A stretch of DNA of 26,400 nt, from the NCBI GenBank assembly GCA_964426355.1, contig CAYRRA010000033.1, forward strand, positions 1-26,400, given 5' to 3'. Origin of the DNA: JAJFTV01 sp964426355 (GTDB lineage: Bacteria; Chloroflexota; Anaerolineae; Anaerolineales; Anaerolineaceae). Below are positions 7,481 to 14,369 of the stretch, piece by piece. A program made the translations under genes and the position numbers. Every line of letters begins with the position of its first letter. The stretch's first letter is position 1. The notes under the pieces were generated by a model, which saw nothing but the letters and a program-made list of their open reading frames with translations, made no database searches and had not been told where the DNA came from.

Positions 7481-10123
7481 TTAAGGGAGTACTTTTATCT
7501 CTCTGGCTGTTTTGATGGCATCCCGCCTGCGGTTGACCCCCAGCTTGTTGTAGATGTGATAGCAGTGCTTTTTGACGGTATCCAGGCTGACAGAAAGCTG
7601 GTCGGCAATTTCCCGCTCGCTCAGGTGGCTGTCCAGCAGGTGAAGCACTTCCAGCTCGCGGCGGGTTAATAAGGGGTGGTGATTTTCTTTGTTGGGAGAG
7701 GTTGAGTAACAGGATAGAATCTGCTGCACAAACCGGGTATTGCGGCTTTCGACCTGGCTGAGAATTTCCGCCGCCAGCGGGCAGGCATCGATGAACAGGA
7801 AAATGTAAATTCCCGGTTGAGCGAGCTGTATTGCCTGTTCCATTTTCTCAAGGGCTGCTTTGCGTCTGCCTTGTTTGTAAAAGGCACAGGCTAACCAGAT
7901 GGAGCATTCGAGCACCCGCCAATGGCTGCCCATCGTTTCAGACATTTTTGCCAGGTCATTTAACAACGCGACAGATTTTGTCAGATTTTCTGGTTTTCCC
8001 TCTGTAATCCATATTCGCACCTGTGTAAAGTGTGGAACTTCTAACCGGACGAGCATGTATTGGGGCAGAGTGATGGGTTCTGTCATCGACCATTGTTGCG
8101 CCGCAGCCAGGTCATTTCTGGATAATGCCAGGCGTGCTTGCAGGGAAAGCAGATAGTCGTGGATCCCGCCGCCTTCCAGTTCTTTCAAGAGGTCGACAGC
8201 CGTCCTGGTTTCATCGAAATCGCCCAGGGTCTGGGATACCAGTGCAAGACCGACCAGCGAATCGCGGACGATGGATTTACTGATCAGGTAGCGCATGTCT
8301 GCCGCGCACTTGAAATGGTGTTGAGCCTTTTTGAGATCATTGCCAATGTATGCAGCCAAACCGAGCATGTAATGACCCCAGCCGGTTAAGATTTGATAGC
8401 CATTCTTTTGGGCTTTGGCGTGCAGGCTTTGGGCTGCATGCTTCAACTCATCCGGTTTTCCACTCATCGAATAGATGCACGCCAGCATCAGGTGGATCAT
8501 CAGCGTGTAGGTGTTCACCTCAGAATGAGTTTCTCGTTCTTCCAGTAAATGCCGAACCACCTCATTGCTTTTTCCCATTGCTTGCGTACAAAGTGCCCAT
8601 CCCATTAATGCCCTGCCGCGAACATAGGAGTGGTTCGCCGGTAATATCCTCAGGGCATGCTCTCCTTTGATAGACCCCAGTTCAAAATCACCGGAGAGGA
8701 GAAAATAGAGAGGTTCCAATGCTGAGATATAGCCGTCCAGAAGAACATGCGTCTCTGTGTCGAGTTCTTCACGACGCTGCTCTAGCAATTCCTTTGCCTT
8801 CAACAAATGAGGGATATTGGTTGCCGATAAGCCACAGTCATTGTAGCTTTCGATCCAGGCTCTCACCATCATCAGGCGCGGGCGCGTCTCGATGGTTTTT
8901 GTGTTTATGGCGTGCAGCCAGCGGTCAATTACGGCATTGCGTTCCTGGTTGAGCGCATTGAAGATGTGTTTCTCGATGATTTGGACTGCGGCATCTTCAT
9001 CGCCTGCTGCCAAAGCATGCTCAATGGCGTCGTCTATCAGGTCATGAGCCTCAAACCATTGCATGGCTCTGCGATGCAAATCACGGATCTCTTCGGTTCC
9101 ATATTGCACCTTGAGACGCCTCTGCAGCATTTCGGCAAACAGATTGTGATACCGGAACCACTCGGTTTGCTCATCCAGTGGGACGATGAAGAGGTTGGTG
9201 CGGCACAGGATATCAATCGTATCCTGCGTGTTGCGCAAATTCTCCCCCGATAAACCCAATGCATTGCACACCGGAGCAGTGAACCGGTGGAGGATGGATG
9301 TTTTTAACAGGAATTCCTGGATGGCGCTCGGTTGGCTTAAAAAGGCTTGGTCGAGCAAAAACTCTCGTATGCCGGCAGAGCCATGTTTTTCGAAAGACTG
9401 GATAAAAGCGAGCGCGTCTGTTGCGCTCCTGGCGGATAGTGCTGCCAGTTGCAAACCGGCTGCCCATCCTTCGGTTTTGTTCTGGATGATTTTTTGCATT
9501 TCACCGGTGAGCGAATTTCCAACCGTTCCTTTTAAAAAGGTTTCTGCCTCTTGATCGGTAAAACGCAGGGCTTGCGTATCCATTTCGTGTATGTGCTGGC
9601 GGGCGCGCCACAAGGCAATGGGAAAGGGCGGGTTGGCGCGCGAGCTGATGACCAGATGCATGCTGGCGGGCATGCGCGTGACCCAATTCATCATGAACGC
9701 GTGAATTTCTGGGCAGAAGATGACGTGATAATCATCCAAAACGAGGATGATTTTTTGGGAGAGGTGGTCCAGTTCATTGATGAGATGAGTTTGCAGCACG
9801 GAGAACGGGGGCGGTTCAACGGCATGGATTAACGCCAGGGAACTGCTGCACGCCTTGGGGAACAAGGTTTGGATGGCGGAAATCAGAACGGTCAGAAAGT
9901 TTCTCGGGGTGTTATCGTCCTCATCCAGGGACGCCCAGCAAGAGAGGTGCTTTTCTTCTGCCAACCAGGAAGAGAGCAACACCGTTTTTCCGTAGCCGGC
10001 GGGCGCTGTTATGAGCGTGATCTTGCGCTCCAAACCCTCTTCCAGTTGTTGCAGCAAGTATGGGCGTTTTATCAACCGTTCAGGGGGACGCGGTCGATAC
10101 AGTTTGGTGGATAGAATCTCCAT
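7481..10123 (-). CDS. MalT-like LuxR-family ATP-binding transcriptional regulator (LAL/STAND)
   Basis: An 880-residue regulator with the layout of MalT. It opens MEILSTKLYRPRPP. Walker A is APAGYGKT at 40-47 and Walker B KIILVLDD at about 124-131. A helical winged region and a long stretch of TPR-like helices (about 330-790) follow, then a C-terminal LuxR helix-turn-helix: LTRRELEVLHLL, SEREIADQLSVSLDTVKKHCYHIYNKLGV. Such proteins bind ATP and a small inducer, assemble, and activate neighbouring operons. AGGGAATTCA before ATG supports the start at 10123. The gene directly precedes the transporter/hydrolase operon on the same strand, 144 bases away, so it probably senses the transported compound. 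The inducer is unknown. Confidence 0.93.
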   Translation of the reverse strand: MEILSTKLYRPRPPERLIKRPYLLQQLEEGLERKITLITAPAGYGKTVLLSSWLAEEKHLSCWASLDEDDNTPRNFLTVLISAIQTLFPKACSSSLALIHAVEPPPFSVLQTHLINELDHLSQKIILVLDDYHVIFCPEIHAFMMNWVTRMPASMHLVISSRANPPFPIALWRARQHIHEMDTQALRFTDQEAETFLKGTVGNSLTGEMQKIIQNKTEGWAAGLQLAALSARSATDALAFIQSFEKHGSAGIREFLLDQAFLSQPSAIQEFLLKTSILHRFTAPVCNALGLSGENLRNTQDTIDILCRTNLFIVPLDEQTEWFRYHNLFAEMLQRRLKVQYGTEEIRDLHRRAMQWFEAHDLIDDAIEHALAAGDEDAAVQIIEKHIFNALNQERNAVIDRWLHAINTKTIETRPRLMMVRAWIESYNDCGLSATNIPHLLKAKELLEQRREELDTETHVLLDGYISALEPLYFLLSGDFELGSIKGEHALRILPANHSYVRGRALMGWALCTQAMGKSNEVVRHLLEERETHSEVNTYTLMIHLMLACIYSMSGKPDELKHAAQSLHAKAQKNGYQILTGWGHYMLGLAAYIGNDLKKAQHHFKCAADMRYLISKSIVRDSLVGLALVSQTLGDFDETRTAVDLLKELEGGGIHDYLLSLQARLALSRNDLAAAQQWSMTEPITLPQYMLVRLEVPHFTQVRIWITEGKPENLTKSVALLNDLAKMSETMGSHWRVLECSIWLACAFYKQGRRKAALEKMEQAIQLAQPGIYIFLFIDACPLAAEILSQVESRNTRFVQQILSCYSTSPNKENHHPLLTRRELEVLHLLDSHLSEREIADQLSVSLDTVKKHCYHIYNKLGVNRRRDAIKTAREIKVLP

Positions 10124-10157
10124 TGAATTCCCTGAGGATGAAGATGAGTCTGATTAG

Positions 10158-10163
10158 ATTATA
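10158..10163 (-). promoter_or_regulatory. Candidate -10 box of the MalT-like gene
   Basis: Reverse strand TATAAT, about 35 bases upstream of the ATG at 10123. No good -35 hexamer is found at 16-18 bases, so the promoter may depend on an activator. It lies at the very edge of repeat island B. Confidence 0.45.
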
Positions 10164-10327
10164 CTATCCATCCCTGTTTTGCATGGGGATGGGTAATGGG
10201 GAGATTAGAGGGGTGAGAAAAGAGAGTTGTTGAGCGGATAATTTGTGATGGATAAACGGTGATTGGGTTGAGGTAAGGTACAGTGGCTGTTGTTGGGTTT
10301 CGAGGGGAAATGGGGACGCAACCCACT

Positions 10328-10443
10328 TTGTCATGCCGACGGCAGGAGGCATCACCATTACCCCGGCATGGCAGGCAGCCTGGGCATGTACACGCCCGCG
10401 GGCATCAGCCCAGGTGGATTCCTCGCTGCGCTCGGAATGACAA
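10328..10443. mobile_element. MITE-like element, copy 3 (best preserved)
   Basis: A 116-base element. The left end reads TTGTCATGCCGACGGCAGG then AGGCATCACC. Read inwards from the other side, the right end is TTGTCATTCCGAGCGCAGC then GAGGAATCCACC. The ends are thus imperfect inverted repeats of about 30 bases. Inside, CCTGGGC pairs with GCCCAGG and GCCCGCGGGC is self-complementary, so one strand can fold back over its whole length. No target duplication is evident. Confidence 0.6.
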
Positions 10444-10497
10444 TTCATGGCAAAAACGTGTGATTTGTGATTTGCAAACAGTGATGGGGAATTCGTT

Positions 10498-10668
10498 CTT
10501 CCGCGCATTTGAATTCACTTTTCCCATTTGGTAATACCCAAAGCCCCACAGGGGCGCTGTTTGCAGCCGGAAGGATTTATCCTCCGGCGGATGAGGATAC
10601 GAACCGCTGCTGAAGGGATAGATTTATGTTCTGCATCGCTGGGGGATGAATCCGGCTAGAATGTGCCA
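10498..10668. repeat. Hairpin-cluster repeat, copy 2
   Basis: Second copy of the cluster at 3711-3873. It keeps GCGCATTTGAATT, the GCCCC-ACA-GGGGC stem at 10543-10555, the GCCGGAAGGAT/CCTCCGGC stem at 10566-10588, and TTTATGTTCTGCATCGCTGG. The last stem is decayed to GGGGGATGAATCCGGC. This right-hand end also resembles 3010-3036 in island A. Confidence 0.7.
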
Positions 10669-10690
10669 ATGGCAGATTGTCAGGCTCAAA

Positions 10691-11092
10691 TCACTTGCGA
10701 AACAGGATTTTTTTACTGCCTTCCCACAAAGTTGCTATGCCTATTTCCCTGAGCTTTTCTAAATCAGATGTAATTGTGGCAAAGTGATTTCCAGCAAGAG
10801 TACCGGCTTTGGATGCAAAGTGAACACAACCATAGGCGATTAATATTTCTGTCTCGCTTTTTCCCTTCGGGTACAACAATATCTGACCGGGCAGAGGATA
10901 CGAGGTGGCATCTTCGTATTCGACACCAAAGTCCCTGTCACCAAGAGGAATCCACATTGCTTCGCCGCTCCAACGAACATGAACCACCTGGCTCTGGAAC
11001 GGCAACACTTTCCTAAAAGCTTCACAAGTTTTCGGGGAACCGTTTTCTTCGAAAACAGCATCAAACTTGTGCCCATCTATTTCTATAATCAT
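10691..11092 (-). CDS. DUF3830 family cyclophilin-like protein
   Basis: A 133-residue soluble protein, length normal for DUF3830. Recognisable blocks are VHVRWSGEAMWIPLG, ATSYPLPGQILLYP, SETEILIAYG, HFASKAGTLAGNHFATI and LREIGIATLWEG. The family has a cyclophilin-like beta-barrel fold and no established activity. TGAGGT stands seven bases before the ATG at 11092. It lies on the same strand as, and upstream of, the regulator/transporter/amidohydrolase group but is separated from it by repeat island B, so a shared role in amide metabolism is possible but unproven. The stop is reached inside the border of the repeat island without damage to the conserved core. Confidence 0.88.
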   Translation of the reverse strand: MIIEIDGHKFDAVFEENGSPKTCEAFRKVLPFQSQVVHVRWSGEAMWIPLGDRDFGVEYEDATSYPLPGQILLYPKGKSETEILIAYGCVHFASKAGTLAGNHFATITSDLEKLREIGIATLWEGSKKILFRK

Positions 11093-11424
11093 TCTTACCT
11101 CACTTCACGACCCACTGCTGCGATGATGTTATTTGTTCAGGTATTTCTGATGAAGAGATTTACCTGTTTAAGGATTTCTACCTGCGGCTTGGCGATTGAA
11201 TATTCTGCGATATAGCAACCATACACTTTACTTATCATCCATTATTATAGCCGCGTGGATTAAGATTCAAATCCAGCTTAGTTCCAATTTTATCTTCAAT
11301 TGGATAACGTTTGTTAAACTGGCGATCGCCTGAGGCAATGATACGCAGGTTGGGTGCAGGGGGGCGTGATCCAGTAACCCGTGGGTCAATGCTTCCCCCG
11401 AAACCCAACAAAAGCCTGGTAATC

Positions 11425-11508
11425 CGTGACAGGTAAACGGTGATTGGGTTGAGGCGGGGTGCAGTGGCTGTTGTTGGGTTTGGAGGGGAAATTGGAGTTC
11501 AACCCAGG
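11425..11508. repeat. GTTGTTGGGTTT module, copy at island C
   Basis: Direct repeat of about 10250-10327. Both copies run TAAACGGTGATTGGGTTGAGG, a short purine stretch, CAGTGGCTGTTGTTGGGTTT, GAGGGGAAAT and CAACCCA, and both lead straight into a MITE-like element. Only a few bases differ. Confidence 0.75.
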
Positions 11509-11612
11509 TTGTCATCCTGAACGGCAGTGAAGGATCACTATTGCCGCTGTCCGGCAGGCTACGCTGCTGTGCATCAACCCAGGTGGATTCCTCGCTGCGC
11601 TCGGAATGACAA
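11509..11612. mobile_element. MITE-like element, copy 4 (variant left end)
   Basis: A 104-base copy. Its right end is intact (GGTGGATTCCTCGCTGCGC then TCGGAATGACAA). Its left end is a different subtype, TTGTCATCCTGAACGGCAG then TGAAGGATCACT. It may be a hybrid of two subfamilies. Confidence 0.55.
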
Positions 11613-11624
11613 TCTACGCCGGGT

Positions 11625-11697
11625 TTGTCATGCCGACGGCAGGAGGCATCACCGTTGCCCCGGCATGGCAGGCAGCCTGGGCATGGAAACGCTGTTT
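11625..11697. mobile_element. MITE-like element, copy 5 (right end missing)
   Basis: Begins 12 bases after copy 4 with TTGTCATGCCGACGGCAGG and matches copy 3 up to about GGCAGCCTGGGCATG, then stops. It is a truncated copy that carries only the left half. Confidence 0.55.
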
Positions 11698-11820
11698 AGA
11701 AGGATAGCAGGAATAGGGTAAGAGGTTTACAACGCGTAATTGTCAAATGCCGAATGAATATACCAATTGACGTTATTAACTGAAATGTTAAAGAAAAATG
11801 GGCTTGTTCCTGGAACAAAT

Positions 11821-11840
11821 TGACCCCTCAAAAAGGGGTC
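11821..11840 (-). terminator. Terminator of the tRNA gene
   Basis: On the minus strand GACCCCT-TTTTG-AGGGGTC forms a strong stem four bases after the tRNA end, followed by AATTTG. A second perfect dyad, TTGTTCC-T-GGAACAA at 11804-11818, lies just beyond and may reinforce it. Confidence 0.75.
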
Positions 11841-11844
11841 TTTG

Positions 11845-11916
11845 TGGGCCCGGCAGGTTTCGAACCTGCGACCAAGCGGTTATGAGCCGCGTGCTCTGCC
11901 GCTGAGCTACGGGCCC
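11845..11916 (-). tRNA. tRNA with anticodon CAU (Met or lysidine-type Ile2)
   Basis: A 72-base cloverleaf. The acceptor GGGCCCG pairs with CGGGCCC, with discriminator A. The D arm is GCTC-AGCGGCA-GAGC and the T arm GCAGG-TTCGAAA-CCTGC. The anticodon loop CTCATAA carries CAU. CCA is not encoded. The anticodon stem has four good pairs and a C27-U43 mismatch. It lacks the C1-A72 mismatch and three G-C pairs of an initiator. The C-G pairs at 4-69 and 5-68 and the variable-loop region TTGGTC resemble the E. coli AUA-reading tRNA-Ile2, so isoleucine identity after lysidine modification is as likely as elongator methionine. Confidence 0.93.
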
Positions 11917-11939
11917 GCTGAGCACGTTGTGTGTTTCCG

Positions 11940-11945
11940 ATTATA
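11940..11945 (-). promoter_or_regulatory. Extended -10 promoter of the tRNA gene
   Basis: The minus strand reads TGATATAAT, an extended -10 element, 24 bases before the mature tRNA start. A weak -35 candidate, TGGAAC, lies 18 bases upstream. Position and quality fit a tRNA promoter. Confidence 0.65.
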
Positions 11946-12043
11946 TCACAGACACCCATTCATGTTCCATTTTTTCTCCAAAAACTGCCGTTAAATTGGG
12001 CGTTTTCTTTGGCTTGCAGCATACGCTTGCGCTGCTCATCAGG

Positions 12044-12049
12044 TATAAT
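12044..12049 (+). promoter_or_regulatory. Candidate -10 box of the nfeD-slipin operon
   Basis: TATAAT about 80 bases before the NfeD start, divergent from the tRNA promoter about 100 bases away. The -35 region is poor (ATACGC at 17 bases), so the assignment is tentative. Confidence 0.4.
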
Positions 12050-12129
12050 TGAATCAATCGTTCCGCTGTTTCGTTTTTTTACCCAAACTGTGCTCAAGCG
12101 GGTCTGCAAGAACAAAAAGGGATAAAAAT

Positions 12130-12750
12130 ATGTTTGATTTTCTGTTCGACCCCAACGTGGCGTATGTGCTTCTTACGGTCGGGTTTGTGCTTGCCATCCT
12201 GGCGCTGGTCTCGCCGGGCAGCGGCTTCATTGAACTCGGCGCCGTCTTTTTGCTTTTCCTGGCTGGTTACAGCATGTTCAGGCTGCCGATCAACATCTGG
12301 GCGCTGGTGCTGCTCCTGCTGGGTGTAATCCCCTTCATCCTCACCCTGCGTAAGGTACGCCACTGGGCGTTCCTGGCGGTTTCGCTGGCGGCGTTGATCA
12401 TCGGCACGGTCTTTTTGTTCCGCACCGAAAACGGCGCGCCAGCCATCGACCCCGTCCTGGCGGTGATTGTTTCCGTTTCCGCCCTGGGTGTGATGTGGGT
12501 TATAGGACGCCGCGGCGTGGAAGCGGTTATGCAAGCACCTTCGTTCGACCTGGACCGCCTGGCTGGCAAGGTGGGCGAGGCGCGCACCGCGGTACACCGC
12601 GAGGGTACGGTGTACGTACATGGCGAAGAATGGACCGCGCGCAGCCAGGAGCCCATCCCGGCTGGCAGCCCGGTGAAGGTGACCGGGCGTGAAGGGCTGG
12701 TGCTGCTGGTGGAAGCGCTGCAGCAGGAAAGCCGCCCTGCTGATAAATAA
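12130..12750 (+). CDS. NfeD-like membrane protein
   Basis: A 206-residue protein. Hydrophobic helices fill residues 7-135, beginning MFDFLFDPNVAYVLLTVGFVLAILALVSPGSGFIELGAV, with the glycine-rich turn typical of NfeD. The C-terminal part (about 148-200) is the small OB-fold: GKVGEARTAVHREGTVYVHGEEWTARS, IPAGSPVKVTGREGLVLLVE. There is no ClpP-like protease part, so it is the short NfeD class. The ATG at 12130 is preferred to an upstream in-frame codon because AGGG precedes it at good spacing and family similarity begins there. It lies 78 bases before a slipin gene, the pairing known for NfeD, where the OB domain is thought to bind the SPFH partner at the membrane. A long minus-strand frame opposite is a shadow. 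Confidence 0.9.
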   Translation: MFDFLFDPNVAYVLLTVGFVLAILALVSPGSGFIELGAVFLLFLAGYSMFRLPINIWALVLLLLGVIPFILTLRKVRHWAFLAVSLAALIIGTVFLFRTENGAPAIDPVLAVIVSVSALGVMWVIGRRGVEAVMQAPSFDLDRLAGKVGEARTAVHREGTVYVHGEEWTARSQEPIPAGSPVKVTGREGLVLLVEALQQESRPADK

Positions 12751-12828
12751 AGATAACCCCATGCTCCAACCGGGTTGAGGTTTTCCCGGATCGATTGTCA
12801 ATCTCATCATTTTTTGTAGGAGGTATGA

Positions 12829-13728
12829 ATGGACGCATTTCTGAGTACCACAACATGTTTGATCGGCGTGGTCGGTCTACTGCTTCTGGCGTTTCTGTCC
12901 CAGGCGATCAAGATTGTACCCGAATATCAGCGCCTTGTGGTTTTCCGGCTGGGACGCTGCATTGGCGCACGCGGACCGGGTTTGATCCTGCTGATCCCGT
13001 TTGTCGATAAATCGGTGCGCGTCGATCTGCGCGAGCTCGTGCGCGAGATCCCCACCCAGACATCCATCACGCTGGACAACGCCCCGATCAACATCGATTT
13101 CCTTTGGTACTTCAAGGTCTTTGACCCCGTACAGAGTGTGTTGGCTGTGGGAAACTTTGAGATGGCTGCCCAGGGTATTGCTACTACCACGCTGCGCGCC
13201 GTCATTGGCGGCATCCTGCTGGATGACGTGCTTTCACAGCGCGAGAAGATCAACCTGGCGCTGCGCACCCGCCTGGACGAAGTAACCGAGCGCTGGGGTG
13301 TGAAAGTGACCAACGTGGAAATCCGGGAGATCTCTCCTCCGCGCGAAGTGCAGGATGCCATGAACCGGCAGTTGAAAGCCGAGCGCGAACGCCGCGCCAT
13401 GGTGACCGAATCGACCGGTAAGCGCGAGGCTGCCATTTACGTGGCGGAAGGCGAAAAGCAAGCCGCCATCCTGCGCGCCGAAGGTGAGAAACAGTCTGCC
13501 ATCCTGGTCTCGGAAGGTGAGCGCCAGGCGCAGTTGTTGCGCGCTGAGGGCTATGCCGATGCATTGGAAAAGATTTTCAGTATCGCCAAAGACATCGATA
13601 CACAAACTATGACGCTGCAGTATTTTGAGACACTCAAGCGTATGGCTGAAAGCCCCGCCACCAAGTACATCTTCCCGATGGAATTCACCGGTCTGCTGGG
13701 CGATTTCCTCAAGAAACGGGCTGAATAA
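12829..13728 (+). CDS. Slipin / stomatin-like SPFH membrane protein
   Basis: A 299-residue protein with one N-terminal membrane segment (about 6-26), then the SPFH (band 7) domain: IKIVPEYQRLVVFRLGRCIGARGPGLILLIPFVDKSVRVDLRE. A long charged helix (about 180-250) rich in AEGEKQAAILRAEGE repeats forms the coiled-coil oligomerisation part. The end has TKYIFPMEF, usual in slipins. AGGAGG precedes ATG at 12829. The downstream partner position after nfeD is conserved widely. Family members form large rings in membrane microdomains and influence membrane protein turnover; the specific client here is unknown. Confidence 0.93.
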   Translation: MDAFLSTTTCLIGVVGLLLLAFLSQAIKIVPEYQRLVVFRLGRCIGARGPGLILLIPFVDKSVRVDLRELVREIPTQTSITLDNAPINIDFLWYFKVFDPVQSVLAVGNFEMAAQGIATTTLRAVIGGILLDDVLSQREKINLALRTRLDEVTERWGVKVTNVEIREISPPREVQDAMNRQLKAERERRAMVTESTGKREAAIYVAEGEKQAAILRAEGEKQSAILVSEGERQAQLLRAEGYADALEKIFSIAKDIDTQTMTLQYFETLKRMAESPATKYIFPMEFTGLLGDFLKKRAE

Positions 13729-13740
13729 AAAGATTCCCTG

Positions 13741-13775
13741 CCCGGCGGGCGGTGTTGTCTGTGCTGCCCGCCGGG
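13741..13775 (+). terminator. Strong GC hairpin between slipin and acetyltransferase genes
   Basis: CCCGGCGGGC (13741-13750) pairs perfectly with GCCCGCCGGG (13766-13775). No T-run follows. The stem ends just before the acetyltransferase ribosome site, so it could be a processing or translation-control hairpin as well as a terminator. Confidence 0.5.
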
Positions 13776-13788
13776 AGATGGAGCGCCA

Positions 13789-14229
13789 TTGTTACAGATA
13801 CAAGCTGCAACCTGGCGGGATTTAAAAGAACTGCAAGGTCTTGAGCGCGCCTGCTTCGACCAGGATGCCTGGTCAATGCTGGATTTGCTGGCTGTGCTCA
13901 CCTTTCCCAACACGGTGCGCATTAAAGCCGTGACCGGCGACAAAATGGCAGGGTTTATCGCCGGCGATATCAACTCGCGCGAACAGGTGGGTTGGATTAC
14001 CACCATCGGTGTGCTGCCCGAATATCGCAAAAAGGGGATTGGTACTGCTTTGCTGGCAGCCTGTGAAAAGGAACTGGGTATGCCTAAGGTGTGTTTGTGT
14101 GTGCGCGTGTCCAACGTGACAGCTCAGCATCTTTACCTCATGCGCGGTTATCGGCAGGTCAAAACCTGGAAGGCATATTATGCGGACGGAGAAGATGCTT
14201 TCGTCTTTGAAAAGTCGATTGACTCTTAG
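13789..14229 (+). CDS. GNAT N-acetyltransferase, RimI-like
   Basis: A 146-residue protein that should transfer acetyl from acetyl-CoA to an amine, possibly a protein N-terminus. The CoA-binding motif A is ITTIGVLPEYRKKGIGTALLAACEKEL, with the R-x-x-G-x-G core. Motif B is CLCVRVSNVTAQHLYLMRGYRQVKTWKAYY, which is RimI-like. The start is taken as TTG at 13789, giving MLQIQAATWRDL. GGGAGATGGAG lies directly upstream, and the nearby ATG at 13779 is out of frame. It follows the slipin gene by 60 bases. Substrate unknown. Confidence 0.85.
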   Translation: MLQIQAATWRDLKELQGLERACFDQDAWSMLDLLAVLTFPNTVRIKAVTGDKMAGFIAGDINSREQVGWITTIGVLPEYRKKGIGTALLAACEKELGMPKVCLCVRVSNVTAQHLYLMRGYRQVKTWKAYYADGEDAFVFEKSIDS

Positions 14230-14247
14230 TTGGACTCAGTGTACACT
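14219..14247 (+). promoter_or_regulatory. Candidate sigma-70-type promoter for the SWIM-gene leader
   Basis: TTGACT (14219-14224), 17 bases, TACACT (14242-14247). The -35 overlaps the last codons of the acetyltransferase. AGTGTACACT over the -10 is a perfect 10-base palindrome and could be an operator. Confidence 0.5.
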
Positions 14248-14311
14248 ATGAAAAAGCCTTGGAGTTTTCTATTCTAATGAAGAAAGCAAAAAAGCTCGAC
14301 TTTGGGTGTCC

Positions 14312-14342
14312 GGTACGCAGATGATTCGCGTACCTTTTTTTA
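14312..14342 (+). terminator. Intrinsic terminator upstream of the SWIM gene
   Basis: GGTACGC-AGATGATTC-GCGTACC followed by seven or more T. It ends transcripts of the acetyltransferase gene, or of the short leader started near 14254, about 30 bases before the next ATG. Confidence 0.88.
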
Positions 14343-14369
14343 TTATATCCATGAAAGGAGTCTATAAGC

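Larger units (their letters stand above)
10124..10690. repeat. Repeat island B (non-coding)
   Basis: A 567-base gap with no credible gene apart from control sequence next to 10123. It repeats the organisation of island A: TGATT-like words (about 10240-10270), a GTTGTTGGGTTT module (about 10257-10327), MITE-like copy 3 (10328-10443), another TGATT tract, and a hairpin cluster (10498-10668). The same order in two distant places argues for a composite repeat and not chance accumulation. Confidence 0.75.
11093..11844. repeat. Repeat island C and flanks (non-coding)
   Basis: No credible gene. 11093-11400 is mostly unique, AT-rich DNA, with a TATAAT on the minus strand at 11244-11249 that could serve the DUF3830 gene at a distance. 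About 11425-11508 repeats the module at 10250-10327 (TAAACGGTGATTGGGTTGAGG, then GCAGTGGCTGTTGTTGGGTTT, GAGGGGAAAT, CAACCCA). MITE-like copies 4 and 5 follow. 11700-11800 is unique AT-rich sequence in which I see nothing, and the tRNA terminator ends the gap. Confidence 0.7.

Noticed and set aside
10164..10534. ORFs of 83 and 114 codons across island B
   Set aside because: Same repeat-derived translations (NCHSERSEES, VMPPAVGMTKWV) as island A; no independent support.
11804..11818. TTGTTCC-T-GGAACAA as a LexA (SOS) box
   Set aside because: The half-site spacing does not fit the GAAC-N4-GTTC or related pattern, and it lies downstream of the tRNA terminator, not before a gene.
11845..11916. 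tRNA as an integration site of a genomic island
   Set aside because: No integrase, no repeated tRNA 3' end in the window, and both sides look like ordinary chromosome with repeats.
12094..12810. 238-codon minus-strand frame opposite the NfeD gene
   Set aside because: Composition is rich in Arg, Gln and His as expected for an antisense shadow of a GC-rich gene, and NfeD is clearly real.
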